The notes under the pieces were generated by a model. It did not search any database and was not told the origin of the DNA. It saw only the letters and a list, made by a program, of their open reading frames with translations. From Chloroflexota bacterium (GTDB lineage Bacteria > Chloroflexota > UBA11872), in NCBI GenBank assembly GCA_028874175.1, contig JAPPLN010000081.1, forward strand, positions 1-46,609: a stretch of DNA of 46,609 nucleotides, in the 5' to 3' direction. Made by a program: the position numbers and the translations under genes. Below, in pieces: positions 14,201 to 22,299 of this stretch. Numbering within the stretch: position 1 is the first letter of the stretch; each line of letters opens with the position of its first letter.

Positions 14201-15787
14201 ATGCCAAGAACGATGACGCGTCGCCGTCTGCTTGCCGGAGGCGTGGGTGTAGCCGGTGCCGCCGTACTGGCAGCCTGTGGCGAGACCCAGGTGGTTGAGG
14301 TGGAGAAGATCGTTACCCAGGAAGTGATCAAGGAAGTTCCGGTCGAGAAGATTGTGACGCAGACGCAGATCAAGGAAGTCCAGGTCCAGAAGATAGTGAC
14401 GCAGACGCAAATCAAGGAAGTCCAGGTGGACCGGGTCGTCACCCAGGTCGTCGAGAAGGTCGTTGAGGCACCACCAGCGGCCCGCACGGTGAAGTTCAAT
14501 TTTGAGACGGACCATACGTCCGGTCCTCGAGGCAAGTCGACGCAGTGGGCGATTGATCGCTACAACCAGATCAAGCCGAACACGATCGTCAAGTTCATTG
14601 CGCAGCCGGATCAATTCACTGAAAAAATCAATATTCAGGCGGTCGCCGGCACTCTTTCCGAGATCAGTCTGCTGAGCGACCGGGTGTTCCAGCAGTGGGT
14701 TGACACCGGAACGTGGCTGCAGATCAACGATCTTCTAGCCAAGAACCCTGACTTCACGCCCGACGAGTACCACTTCTCAGGCGAGGTGTACACGGACAAC
14801 AAAGAACTGCCCGGCCCGCTGCCCTACGACGACACGATGCGAGGGCCGCAGTACGGCATGCCCTACCAGGGCGCTGGAATCGCGGCATTCATCTACAACG
14901 TCGATCTCCTGAATGCCGCGGGCGTTCCGGAGCCCACGGATGGCTGGTCGTACGACGACATGCTTGAGGGCGCCATGAAGGTCCGTGATCAGGAGACAGG
15001 GGTCTGGGGACTCAACTCCGGCATCCTTGGCATGCAGCACCAGTGTTGGGGCTTTAACGGGCTCCAGAAGTACATCGTGGGTCCGGAGGGGCACCTGGTC
15101 CTGGGCAACTTCCAAGGCGCCGGGAGAGAGTCGCTCCAGCGAGCCTATGACTACATCCACACCTACGATGTGCAGTTCAGATCGGAGATGCGGAAGGAGA
15201 TTGGCGGCGAATACGGCAACCCGTTCAATGCGGGGTTGCAAGGCTTCGACCATGGGCGGGGCCGCAGCACGGGCTTCAACCTGACCCGGATTGGGGATCG
15301 GTTCCGCTGGGCACAGGCCCCGAAACCGCGTGGGCCGCACCCAACGTCAACGGGCGACAACGAGTACGTCGATCAGCCGCATATCGTGGCCTCCACGGCC
15401 ACGATTACAGGCACCGAAGAGCAGGTGGTTGACTTCGCGATCTTCATGGCAGGTCCTGAGGTTCAGGGTCGCAACGGCATTGACCGAGGCTTCTATCCTT
15501 GCCGGCGCGGCGTCCAGAACAATCCTGCCGCCGTCGCGCCGCCGCCGGAGCGCATGGAGGAGTTGTATCTGATTTACGAGAAGTGCCTGATGCGGCCGGG
15601 CGGCATCTACGTACCCGGATCGCCCTCTGGGCGCGGCGAAGTCGAGGGCATGTGGGTGCGACCGGTTCAGAAGCTGTTTGCCGGCGACATATCGGTCGAC
15701 GAGACGGTCGAGATCGCCGAAAGAGATGTGAGCGTGCAGATGGCCAAATACAAGGCGGACCTGGATGCGGGTCGCGTGAGTCGATAG
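14201..15787 (+). CDS. ABC transporter solute-binding lipoprotein (carbohydrate type)
   Basis: A 528-residue extracytoplasmic binding protein. The N-terminus combines a twin-arginine-like TRRRLL with a hydrophobic stretch and the lipobox LAAC (Cys26), so it should be an anchored lipoprotein. Residues 35-90 are four 14-residue repeats of the type EKIVTQ..IKEV.V, a charged Val-rich tether. The remainder resembles family 1 sugar-binding proteins (GMPYQGAGIAAFIYNVDLLNAAGVPEPTDGW, later VVDFAIFMAGPEVQGR). No permease or ATPase gene is adjacent. A strong stem-loop follows the stop, then a sialidase-like gene, suggesting uptake of a glycan-derived sugar. It is homologous to the broken gene at 22300-23977. 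Confidence 0.9.
   Translation: MPRTMTRRRLLAGGVGVAGAAVLAACGETQVVEVEKIVTQEVIKEVPVEKIVTQTQIKEVQVQKIVTQTQIKEVQVDRVVTQVVEKVVEAPPAARTVKFNFETDHTSGPRGKSTQWAIDRYNQIKPNTIVKFIAQPDQFTEKINIQAVAGTLSEISLLSDRVFQQWVDTGTWLQINDLLAKNPDFTPDEYHFSGEVYTDNKELPGPLPYDDTMRGPQYGMPYQGAGIAAFIYNVDLLNAAGVPEPTDGWSYDDMLEGAMKVRDQETGVWGLNSGILGMQHQCWGFNGLQKYIVGPEGHLVLGNFQGAGRESLQRAYDYIHTYDVQFRSEMRKEIGGEYGNPFNAGLQGFDHGRGRSTGFNLTRIGDRFRWAQAPKPRGPHPTSTGDNEYVDQPHIVASTATITGTEEQVVDFAIFMAGPEVQGRNGIDRGFYPCRRGVQNNPAAVAPPPERMEELYLIYEKCLMRPGGIYVPGSPSGRGEVEGMWVRPVQKLFAGDISVDETVEIAERDVSVQMAKYKADLDAGRVSR
14303..14470 (+). repeat. Four tandem 42-bp repeats encoding the lipoprotein tether
   Basis: Four consecutive 14-codon units (protein residues 35-48, 49-62, 63-76, 77-90) share the pattern [EQD][KR][IV]VTQ....KEV.V. 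Units 2 and 3 differ at a single residue and are near-identical in DNA. The other two binding proteins in this window have related but differently arranged repeats. Confidence 0.8.
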
Positions 15788-15801
15788 CCAGCGTCACACT
15801 G

Positions 15802-15849
15802 CCGTCGCCGGCCCCGCTATGCCGCAAGCGTGGGTGGGGCCGGCGACGG
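15802..15849 (+). promoter_or_regulatory. Strong intercistronic stem-loop after the solute-binding protein gene
   Basis: A perfect 14-bp stem (arms 15802-15815 and 15836-15849, CCGTCGCCGGCCCC pairing with its complement) closes a 20-nt loop. It begins 15 nt after the binding-protein stop and ends 50 nt before the sialidase start. There is no T run on either side, so it does not look like an intrinsic terminator. A role in mRNA 3'-end protection, as with malE-malF, is inferred. Confidence 0.65.
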
Positions 15850-15898
15850 TGGCGGGCAACCGCGACATGATCAACGCCGCCAGAAAGTGCGATCAGGG

Positions 15899-17263
15899 AT
15901 GACAGATCCGCTTCTCGAATACGTTGATGTGTTCCTGCCCGGTCAAGGCGACACGCTCACGCAGGCGCCGGCATATCACTGGGAGCGCAAAGCAGCGCCG
16001 GCCGAGGTTTCCGCCAAGGAAGGCCTGTCCGAGCAGACCGAACGCCGAACTGACGCTCTGCACACCTACGGCGTGACGGCTAACTTCTATACCAGCACCC
16101 GTGATCCCAATTCGGTGCTCGTAGCGGTCATTGGGACGGATCGCGCCGAACGAAGCAAGCTGGCGCGAGCGAAGATCACGATGGACTTCACCAACCTGAA
16201 GTACCACGACTTTGATGGTTTCGGCATCCATCTGCCGGGACTGATCGTCACGGATGCCGGGAGCGTGGTCGCGGTATGCCAACGGCGCCACGGCGGAATG
16301 GGTGACGGCGGCCACGAGAACGATGTCCTCATGTCGCGCAGCGCCGACGGCGGCAAGACGTGGTCTCGGCAGCGGGTGATCTATGCGAAGCACGGTCAAT
16401 ACACGTTTCTCGGCGCCATCGTCGAGGACCGTATCTCGGACACGCTCTTCGTTGTCGGTTGGGACATGCCGGCGGACGTTGTCGATGACCTCGGGTACTT
16501 CAGCACGTATGCCGAGAAGGGCGGCGGGTTTTGGATCGTCCAGAGTGACGATGATGGAGTGACGTGGTCAGAGGCGCGGCAGGTCGACCCGAGGCCGAAT
16601 CCCGATGGGTGGACCGGCTGGCCCAACAACAGCGTGCACGGGGTTCAGCTAGAGGCCGGGCCGCACCGCGGGCGGCTAGTGGTTCCGGGATTTCTCTACA
16701 AGGAGGGCGAGCCTGGAGAGGTGCCGGGGGTGCGCGGCGGCTTGCTGTACAGCGACGACCACGGCGAGACGTGGACAGTCGGTGCCGTACTCCCTGAGGG
16801 CTCCGACGAAGTGTCGCTGGTGGAGACTGGGGGCGGCGAAATCTACGTCAGCTATCGGAGAAACACCTGCCGGAGGGACGGACGCACGTTCGCCCGCAGC
16901 CAGGACGGCGGCCAGACTTTTTATGAGCTAGGCGAGCATGAGGATCTGAGCGGCAGGCCCGTGCACGTAGGACTGGCCCGTCACGGCGCGGACGCTAACA
17001 ACCATCCCGATGTACTGCTCTTTTCGCACCCAGTGGGTGTGAATCATCTGATCCCCGGCGGGGCCGACATGATGATCTATGTCAGCCAAGACGGCGGACG
17101 CACTTGGCCAATATCGAAACTTATTGACAGACGACCGTGTCGGTACTCCGACCTGGCCGTGACCGAGGACGGGACGGTGCTCTGCATCTACACCGTTGGC
17201 GAGATCCGGGACAGCGAAAAACTCGCGGTAGCTCGATTTAACCAGGAGTGGCTGTTTGCATAG
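15899..17263 (+). CDS. Sialidase-like Asp-box beta-propeller protein (RIP arginine replaced)
   Basis: ATG 15899 gives 454 residues. Five Asp boxes are visible in order: SADGGKTW, SDDDGVTW, SDDHGETW, SQDGGQTF and SQDGGRTW. The sialidase FRIP-type motif aligns as GFGIHLPGLIVT, so the arginine that binds the sialic acid carboxylate is His here. The paralogue at 17848 keeps it (GVRIPGILVT). Catalytic activity on sialosides is therefore doubtful. It has no signal peptide. It follows a solute-binding protein gene across a stem-loop and is probably co-expressed with it. The N-terminal YVDVFLPGQGDTL segment is shared with the 17848 paralogue. Confidence 0.85.
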   Translation: MTDPLLEYVDVFLPGQGDTLTQAPAYHWERKAAPAEVSAKEGLSEQTERRTDALHTYGVTANFYTSTRDPNSVLVAVIGTDRAERSKLARAKITMDFTNLKYHDFDGFGIHLPGLIVTDAGSVVAVCQRRHGGMGDGGHENDVLMSRSADGGKTWSRQRVIYAKHGQYTFLGAIVEDRISDTLFVVGWDMPADVVDDLGYFSTYAEKGGGFWIVQSDDDGVTWSEARQVDPRPNPDGWTGWPNNSVHGVQLEAGPHRGRLVVPGFLYKEGEPGEVPGVRGGLLYSDDHGETWTVGAVLPEGSDEVSLVETGGGEIYVSYRRNTCRRDGRTFARSQDGGQTFYELGEHEDLSGRPVHVGLARHGADANNHPDVLLFSHPVGVNHLIPGGADMMIYVSQDGGRTWPISKLIDRRPCRYSDLAVTEDGTVLCIYTVGEIRDSEKLAVARFNQEWLFA

Positions 17264-17427
17264 CCAGTTTGAGAGCCCTGTCGGCACGGCCGTCGCGAGC
17301 CTAAGTTCCTCGCGGTTTGCGTCGCTTTCTGTCGGGCACGTAGGCGAAGGCCGCAGTCACCTACGCGTATCCGACGTCGCAACTGTCAAGCAAGACGGTC
17401 AACGACTGGACTGTGGAGGGTGACTTT

Positions 17428-17673
17428 ATGCGCTCGTCGAAGAAGTTGACGAAGTTTATTGCGGGCGCGGCACTTGCGTTGTCGATGGCCACGGCAGTTA
17501 CGGGTTGCGAGGCAAGCGATGAATTCGAGTACATGAAAAGTGAGCGGCAGATGATGCGGCACGGGGACTATGGCCCCGGAATGAGCGATGCCGATCGGCA
17601 GAAGCTCCAGGAGAGCTACGCGAGCAAGCAGCTGTCTAAGGTGACTCCGACCGCCGGTGGCGCGGCGCCATAG
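17428..17673 (+). CDS. Small putative lipoprotein, unknown function
   Basis: ATG 17428 is preceded by GGAGGGTGA and gives 81 residues; an in-frame ATG at 17413 would place codons ahead of the ribosome site. The N-terminus is a clear lipoprotein signal: basic MRSSKKLTKF, hydrophobic core, and lipobox VTGC (Cys about 29). The mature part is a short hydrophilic tail rich in Met, Arg, Gln and Ser (SERQMMRHGDYGPGMSDADRQKLQESYASKQL). I do not recognise a family. It lies between two paralogous sialidase-like genes and may be transcribed with them. Confidence 0.7.
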   Translation: MRSSKKLTKFIAGAALALSMATAVTGCEASDEFEYMKSERQMMRHGDYGPGMSDADRQKLQESYASKQLSKVTPTAGGAAP

Positions 17674-17847
17674 AGTGGGGCGCCGTGGCGAAGCGCTGTG
17701 CAAACAACGGACTACCGTCCCCAGGTGCTGCTCGTGCCCCTAGCGCATTTGTCATTTGCGAGTCCCTGTACCCGAATCGCCGTGCGCATCAGCAAACGCC
17801 AGCCCTGCCAGGCTACGTACGTCCTGGTCTGATGAAGGAGCCGAACT

Positions 17848-19128
17848 GTGCCCGCTGAGTTGTATGAGACGGTGGACGTTTTCCTGCCGGGGGTTGGCGA
17901 GACGCTGAACCAGGACGTGGCCGCCCATTGGCAGGCAAGCGAAACCGTGACAGCGCAGATCTACCTGGGACAGCTCGGACAGGAGGAGGTCATGCTCCAC
18001 CTGTCGGGCCTGACGGCCGATCAGCGGCGCCTCCTGACCGAACGGCCGGTGATCGTCGATGCCGGCTGGGGCCATCACGTGATTGACGGATACGGGGTCC
18101 GCATACCCGGAATCCTCGTCACGCCTCGCGGCACGGTCATCGCAGTCTGCCAACAGCGTGTGGGCTCCCTAGCCGATGGCGGCCACGCGACGAATGTCCT
18201 GGTGACGCGTAGCGAGGACGGCGGCAGGAACTGGACGCGGCAGCAGGTGCTGTTCGCGGAAGCGGGCATCAACACCTTCCTTGGACCGATCCTTGCGGAC
18301 AAACATACGAATGATGTGTTCGTGACCTTTTGGAAGCTGCCGCAGGCCGAGGGCAACGGGCTGGGCTACTTCGCTCCCTATGCCGAAATGGGCGGCGGGT
18401 TCTGGATGGTGCGAAGTTCGGACGAGGGCCAAAGCTGGTCCGAGCCGTATTTCGTTCGTCCAACGCCCAATGCGGAAGGCTGGGTTGCCTGGGTGAACAA
18501 CTCGTCGCGCGGCGTGCAGCTGGCGCGGGGACCGCGCGCCGGGCGACACGTGATCGCGGCGTTTCTCTTCAAGGCCGGCGAGGAGGGGCAGGCCCCAGGG
18601 GTTCGGGGCGGCCTGGTTTACAGCGACGACCATGGCGAGACCTGGCACGCGGGCGCCGTTCTACCCGCGGGTTCGGACGAACTCGTCCTGGAAGAGACGG
18701 AAGACGGCGGAATCTACGTGAATTACCGAAAAAACCGGCCCTACTACAACGGACTGCGCTGGTTTGCGCGCAGTTCGGACAGCGGGGAGAGCTTTGACGC
18801 ACACGGGCAGCACGAGGAGCAGATCACGCCGTGCTGCCACTCCGGGCTCGTTCGATACTCGAGCACGGACGACGGCGGCGAGAACGTGCTGCTATTCAGC
18901 AATCCACGAGGACCGGGCCGCAGAAACTTGACCGTTCGGGTTAGCCGAGACGACGGACGGACCTGGCCCGTATCGCGAACCGTAACCAGCGATCTGGCTG
19001 GCTATTCGGACCTTTCGGTGTTGCCGGACAATACGATTCTCTGTATCTGGGAAGGTGGCCAGCAGCGCTACCACGAGAAGATCAGCGCGGCTCGGTTCAA
19101 CCTGGACTGGGTGCTGGCGGGCGACTGA
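17848..19128 (+). CDS. Sialidase (exo-alpha-sialidase-like, Asp-box beta-propeller)
   Basis: GTG 17848 follows GAAGGAG and gives 426 residues. The motif GYGVRIPGILVTPRGTVIAVCQQR contains the RIP arginine of true sialidases. Asp boxes SEDGGRNW, SSDEGQSW, SDDHGETW, SSDSGESF and SRDDGRTW mark the propeller blades. No signal peptide is present, so it should act on imported or cytoplasmic substrate. It is a paralogue of the protein at 15899: shared VDVFLPG.G.TL start, shared GGGFW and SDDHGETW blocks, similar SARFNLDWV/ARFNQEW end. It might alternatively hydrolyse another acidic sugar. Confidence 0.85.
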   Translation: MPAELYETVDVFLPGVGETLNQDVAAHWQASETVTAQIYLGQLGQEEVMLHLSGLTADQRRLLTERPVIVDAGWGHHVIDGYGVRIPGILVTPRGTVIAVCQQRVGSLADGGHATNVLVTRSEDGGRNWTRQQVLFAEAGINTFLGPILADKHTNDVFVTFWKLPQAEGNGLGYFAPYAEMGGGFWMVRSSDEGQSWSEPYFVRPTPNAEGWVAWVNNSSRGVQLARGPRAGRHVIAAFLFKAGEEGQAPGVRGGLVYSDDHGETWHAGAVLPAGSDELVLEETEDGGIYVNYRKNRPYYNGLRWFARSSDSGESFDAHGQHEEQITPCCHSGLVRYSSTDDGGENVLLFSNPRGPGRRNLTVRVSRDDGRTWPVSRTVTSDLAGYSDLSVLPDNTILCIWEGGQQRYHEKISAARFNLDWVLAGD

Positions 19129-19170
19129 GCGAGGTAGCTGATCGCCCGAGTCAGCGACGTATGGACGCCG

Positions 19171-20664
19171 CTACCGACCTGACGCGGCACCCACGTACGC
19201 CGCGTAGATCTTGACATCCTCGGGACGCGGACAGTCGCGGCTGACGGGGCCGATGTCCACTTTCAGGCGCAGCGGCGTGTCAGTTGCAGGTAGCGTGTTC
19301 CGGCTAGCCCAACGAACCGGAACGGCCAACCCGGACTCGCGTAGCGTGGCCGCGTCGTCGCCGGAGAAGCCCGGTAGCGGCCGGAAGTGAAGGTCGACAA
19401 CTTCCACTCGCGCAGCTGCGAACTCGCCCAGACCGGACACGTTCAGGTGGACTGGTGACCCATCCGCCTCGACATTGAACGGACTGGTGATGAGCTGCGC
19501 CCGCGTGCTCGCCGCGTAGGGCTGCACGTAGCCCAGGCGGTCGCGTTCCCACTGGGCCAAACGCACCTGCCCGTCGCCGCGCCAGACGGAGTACCAGTAG
19601 AGCGTCTTGTCGCCCACGTTTTCCATGCCTTGCCCCTGCTGCAGGGCAGGCCCCGCCCCCAAGCGCGTGTCGCGTTCCTCGCGGGCGGGAATGAAGCGGA
19701 ATCCGGGGATCGGTTCGTGGAAGTGCAGGGCGTCGTGGCTAATAGCCAGGCCCAGATCGATCGTGACGTAGCGCCGGTCGCTGTAGGGATAGCCGTGCCA
19801 CTGGCCATAAACCCCAAGGATCACGTTGCCCCAGGAGTGAAGCCCCGCGCCCATGTGGATTTCTTCCCAGATGTTCTGACGGTCTTCCAAGTCCGGACCT
19901 TCGATCCGCGGACTGCGCGTCAGGCTGAGTGCGCTGCCCTCGGTCCAGTGCTCGAAGTCGTACGAGGCATAGGTCTCCATCTTGCGGCCGGGTCCCGGGT
20001 GCCCAACGCTGTGGCCGTTTACGTAGTAGCAGCCGTTCCACTTGATCAGGCCCGAGTGTTCGAAGGCGACGCTGCCGACGGGGTTATTGGGGCTGAGCGT
20101 CCAGTGCAGGCCATTGGGGCTGTAGGCCACGCACAGGCCGCCGCGACGGTTTCCTGAGGGGCCAGTCCGGTGGGTGAAGGCGAGCTTGAACCGCCGGTCA
20201 GGATCAGGTTCGTCGGGGTCGTGAATGATCGGGGCCCACCCGAGGTCGATGTGCTGAGGGAAGTCCACCAGGTTGTTGGCCGTCGAGCCCCGGTATTCGA
20301 CCAGCCCGAGATCGGGCTTGGTCCAGTGGACACCATCGCGGCTGACCGCGTAGCAGAGACGCCCGTCGTAGCCCTGGTAACCGCCGACCCAGGTCGGGTT
20401 GCAGCCCACGCGGCCGATGTACCACATACGGAACTCGTCACCCACACGGATGGTGCTGCCGTAGTAGTGGACCTGCTCGTCGTGTGCGCCGGGCTCGCCG
20501 CTGGGTACCACGACGGTGGGGCCATCGCGCCAGCCGGGGGTTCGCTTCCCGTGGATGAGGTGAAGCTGGAAGTTCGTGCGGAAGGGGATGCAGACGTCGT
20601 CGAACGCGAAGAACGTGGCCTCCTGGACCTGCATCTCTGACGGCCCGCCGTGCACGCGCAGCAT
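19171..20664 (-). CDS. Five-bladed beta-propeller glycosidase-like protein, copy A
   Basis: A 497-residue protein with repeated aromatic propeller strands (FRMWYIGRV, GRLCYAVSRDGVHWTKPDLGLVEY, RRFKLAFTH, GGLCVAYSPNGLHW, KMETYASYDFEHWTEG, TLYWYSVWRGDGQVRLAQWERDRLGYVQ). Such SxDGxHW-type repeats occur in GH32/GH43-like and related sugar-active propellers, but I cannot assign a CAZy family or catalytic residues. It has no signal peptide. A C-terminal beta-sandwich-like domain (VHLNVSGLGEFAAARVEVVD) may bind substrate. It is the downstream member of a tandem duplication with the gene at 20717-22204. Confidence 0.75.
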   Translation of the reverse strand: MLRVHGGPSEMQVQEATFFAFDDVCIPFRTNFQLHLIHGKRTPGWRDGPTVVVPSGEPGAHDEQVHYYGSTIRVGDEFRMWYIGRVGCNPTWVGGYQGYDGRLCYAVSRDGVHWTKPDLGLVEYRGSTANNLVDFPQHIDLGWAPIIHDPDEPDPDRRFKLAFTHRTGPSGNRRGGLCVAYSPNGLHWTLSPNNPVGSVAFEHSGLIKWNGCYYVNGHSVGHPGPGRKMETYASYDFEHWTEGSALSLTRSPRIEGPDLEDRQNIWEEIHMGAGLHSWGNVILGVYGQWHGYPYSDRRYVTIDLGLAISHDALHFHEPIPGFRFIPAREERDTRLGAGPALQQGQGMENVGDKTLYWYSVWRGDGQVRLAQWERDRLGYVQPYAASTRAQLITSPFNVEADGSPVHLNVSGLGEFAAARVEVVDLHFRPLPGFSGDDAATLRESGLAVPVRWASRNTLPATDTPLRLKVDIGPVSRDCPRPEDVKIYAAYVGAASGR

Positions 20665-20716
20665 GGCTACAACCTCAAGGCCTACTCAGCGCCGACGTGC
20701 GCCCCATTGAGCTGTG

Positions 20717-22204
20717 TCACCCAGACCGTAAACCCACATAGGCCGCATAGATCTTTACGTCGTCAGGCCGCGGACAGTCGCGACTGACTGGTCCAACTTC
20801 CAATTTCAGGCGCAGCGGCGTGTCGGTTGCTGGCAACGAGTCGTGGTTCGCCCAACGAACCGGCACGCGAAGCCCCGATTCTCGAAGTGTGGCCGCATCG
20901 TCACCGGAGAAGCCCGGCAGCGGCCGAAAATGATGGTCCACCACTTCGACCCGCGCCGACGCAAACTCGCCCAGGCCCGATACGTTCAGGTGGACTGGTG
21001 CCCCAGCTGTCGGGACGCTAAACGGACACGTGATGAACTGCGCCCGCGTGCCCGCCGCGTAGGGCTGCACGTAGCCCAGGCGGTCGCGTTCCCACTGGGC
21101 CAAACGCACCTGGCCGTCGCCACGCCAGATGGAGTACCAGTAGAGGGTCTTGTCGCCCACGTTCTCCATGCCCTGTCCCTGCTGCAGCGCGGGTCCGGCT
21201 CCCAGCCGCGTGTCGCGCTCCTCCCGCGAAGGAATGAACCGAAAGTCCGGAATTGGCTCATGAAAGTGGATCGCGTCGTGGCTGATTGCCAGGCCCAGAT
21301 CGATCGTGACGTAGCGCCGGTCGCCGTAGGGATAGCCGTGCCACTGGCCGTAGATGGCCAGGATCACGTTGCCCCAGGAGTGCAGCCCCGCGCCCAGGTG
21401 GATCTCCTCCCAGATGTTCTGGCGATCTTCCAGGTCGGGTCCCTCCAGCCGCGGACTGCGCGTCATGCTCAGCGCGCTGCCTTCGGTCCAGTGCTCGAAA
21501 TCGTAGGAGGCGTAGGTCTCCATCTTGCGACCGGGACCCGGATGGCCAACGCTGTGGCCGTTCGCGAAGTAGCAGCCGTTCCACTTGATCAGGCCCGAGT
21601 GCTCGAAAGCGACGCTGCCACGCGGGTTGTCCGGGCTGGGCGTCCAATGCAGCCCGTCCGGGCTGTAGGCCACTGACAGGCCGCCGCGACGGTTGTTAGA
21701 GGGCCCGGTTCGGTGGCTAAAGGTGATCTTGAACCGGCGGTTGGGGTCGGGGTCCTCGGGATCGTGAATGATCGGGGCCATGAACATATCGATGTGACGG
21801 GGGAAATCCACGATGTTGTTGGCCTTGGACCCCTGGTATTCCACCAGTCCGAGTTCCGGCTTGGTCCAGTGGATCCCGTCGCGACTGTGCGCGTAGCACA
21901 AGCGCCCGTCGAAGCCCTCGTAGTTGGCCCAATTCGGATTACGGCCGACGCGTCCGATGTACCACATGTGGAACTCGTCGCCCACGCGGATGGTGCTGCC
22001 GTAGTAGTGGACGCCCTCGTCATGCGAGCCGGGCGGGCCTCTGGGGACGACCACAGTCGGGCCATCGCGCCAGCCCGGGGTCCGCTTGCCGTGGATGAGG
22101 TGCAGTTGGAAGTTGGTGCGGAAGGGGATGCATACGTCGTCGAAGGCGAAAAAGGTTGCCTCCTGGACCTGCATTTCCGACGGTCCACCGAGTACGCGCA
22201 GCAT
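20717..22204 (-). CDS. Five-bladed beta-propeller glycosidase-like protein, copy B
   Basis: A 495-residue tandem paralogue of the 19171-20664 product, well over 80% identical by eye. The first 50 residues differ at one position, and a GTAGCC sequence just before each ATG is also conserved. Propeller strands (GDEFHMWYIGRV, SRDGIHWTKPELGLVEY, YSPDGLHW, ASYDFEHWTEG, RGDGQVRLAQWERDRLGYVQ) and the C-terminal beta-domain are all retained, so both copies look functional. Divergence is concentrated in loops (WANYEGF versus WVGGYQGY; ITCPFSVPTAGAP versus ITSPFNVEADGSP). It is separated from the upstream binding-protein gene by a strong stem-loop. No secretion signal. Confidence 0.75.
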   Translation of the reverse strand: MLRVLGGPSEMQVQEATFFAFDDVCIPFRTNFQLHLIHGKRTPGWRDGPTVVVPRGPPGSHDEGVHYYGSTIRVGDEFHMWYIGRVGRNPNWANYEGFDGRLCYAHSRDGIHWTKPELGLVEYQGSKANNIVDFPRHIDMFMAPIIHDPEDPDPNRRFKITFSHRTGPSNNRRGGLSVAYSPDGLHWTPSPDNPRGSVAFEHSGLIKWNGCYFANGHSVGHPGPGRKMETYASYDFEHWTEGSALSMTRSPRLEGPDLEDRQNIWEEIHLGAGLHSWGNVILAIYGQWHGYPYGDRRYVTIDLGLAISHDAIHFHEPIPDFRFIPSREERDTRLGAGPALQQGQGMENVGDKTLYWYSIWRGDGQVRLAQWERDRLGYVQPYAAGTRAQFITCPFSVPTAGAPVHLNVSGLGEFASARVEVVDHHFRPLPGFSGDDAATLRESGLRVPVRWANHDSLPATDTPLRLKLEVGPVSRDCPRPDDVKIYAAYVGLRSG

Positions 22205-22233
22205 GGCTACAGCCTCAATCCCCGTCTAGCGCG

Positions 22234-22267
22234 CACCGGCCAACCCCACTGTTGGGGCTGGCCGGTG
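22234..22267 (-). promoter_or_regulatory. Stem-loop between broken binding-protein gene and propeller genes
   Basis: Arms CACCGGCC-A and T-GGCCGGTG (9 bp), one A-C mismatch, then CCCCA/TGGGG (5 bp) closing a CTGT loop. It lies 33 nt after the solute-binding gene stop and 30 nt before the next start. No U tract on the minus strand. Same position and style as the stem-loops after the other two binding-protein genes. Confidence 0.65.
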
Positions 22268-22299
22268 GCGTCCGATTCGGCGCGTCGATACAGCGGTCG

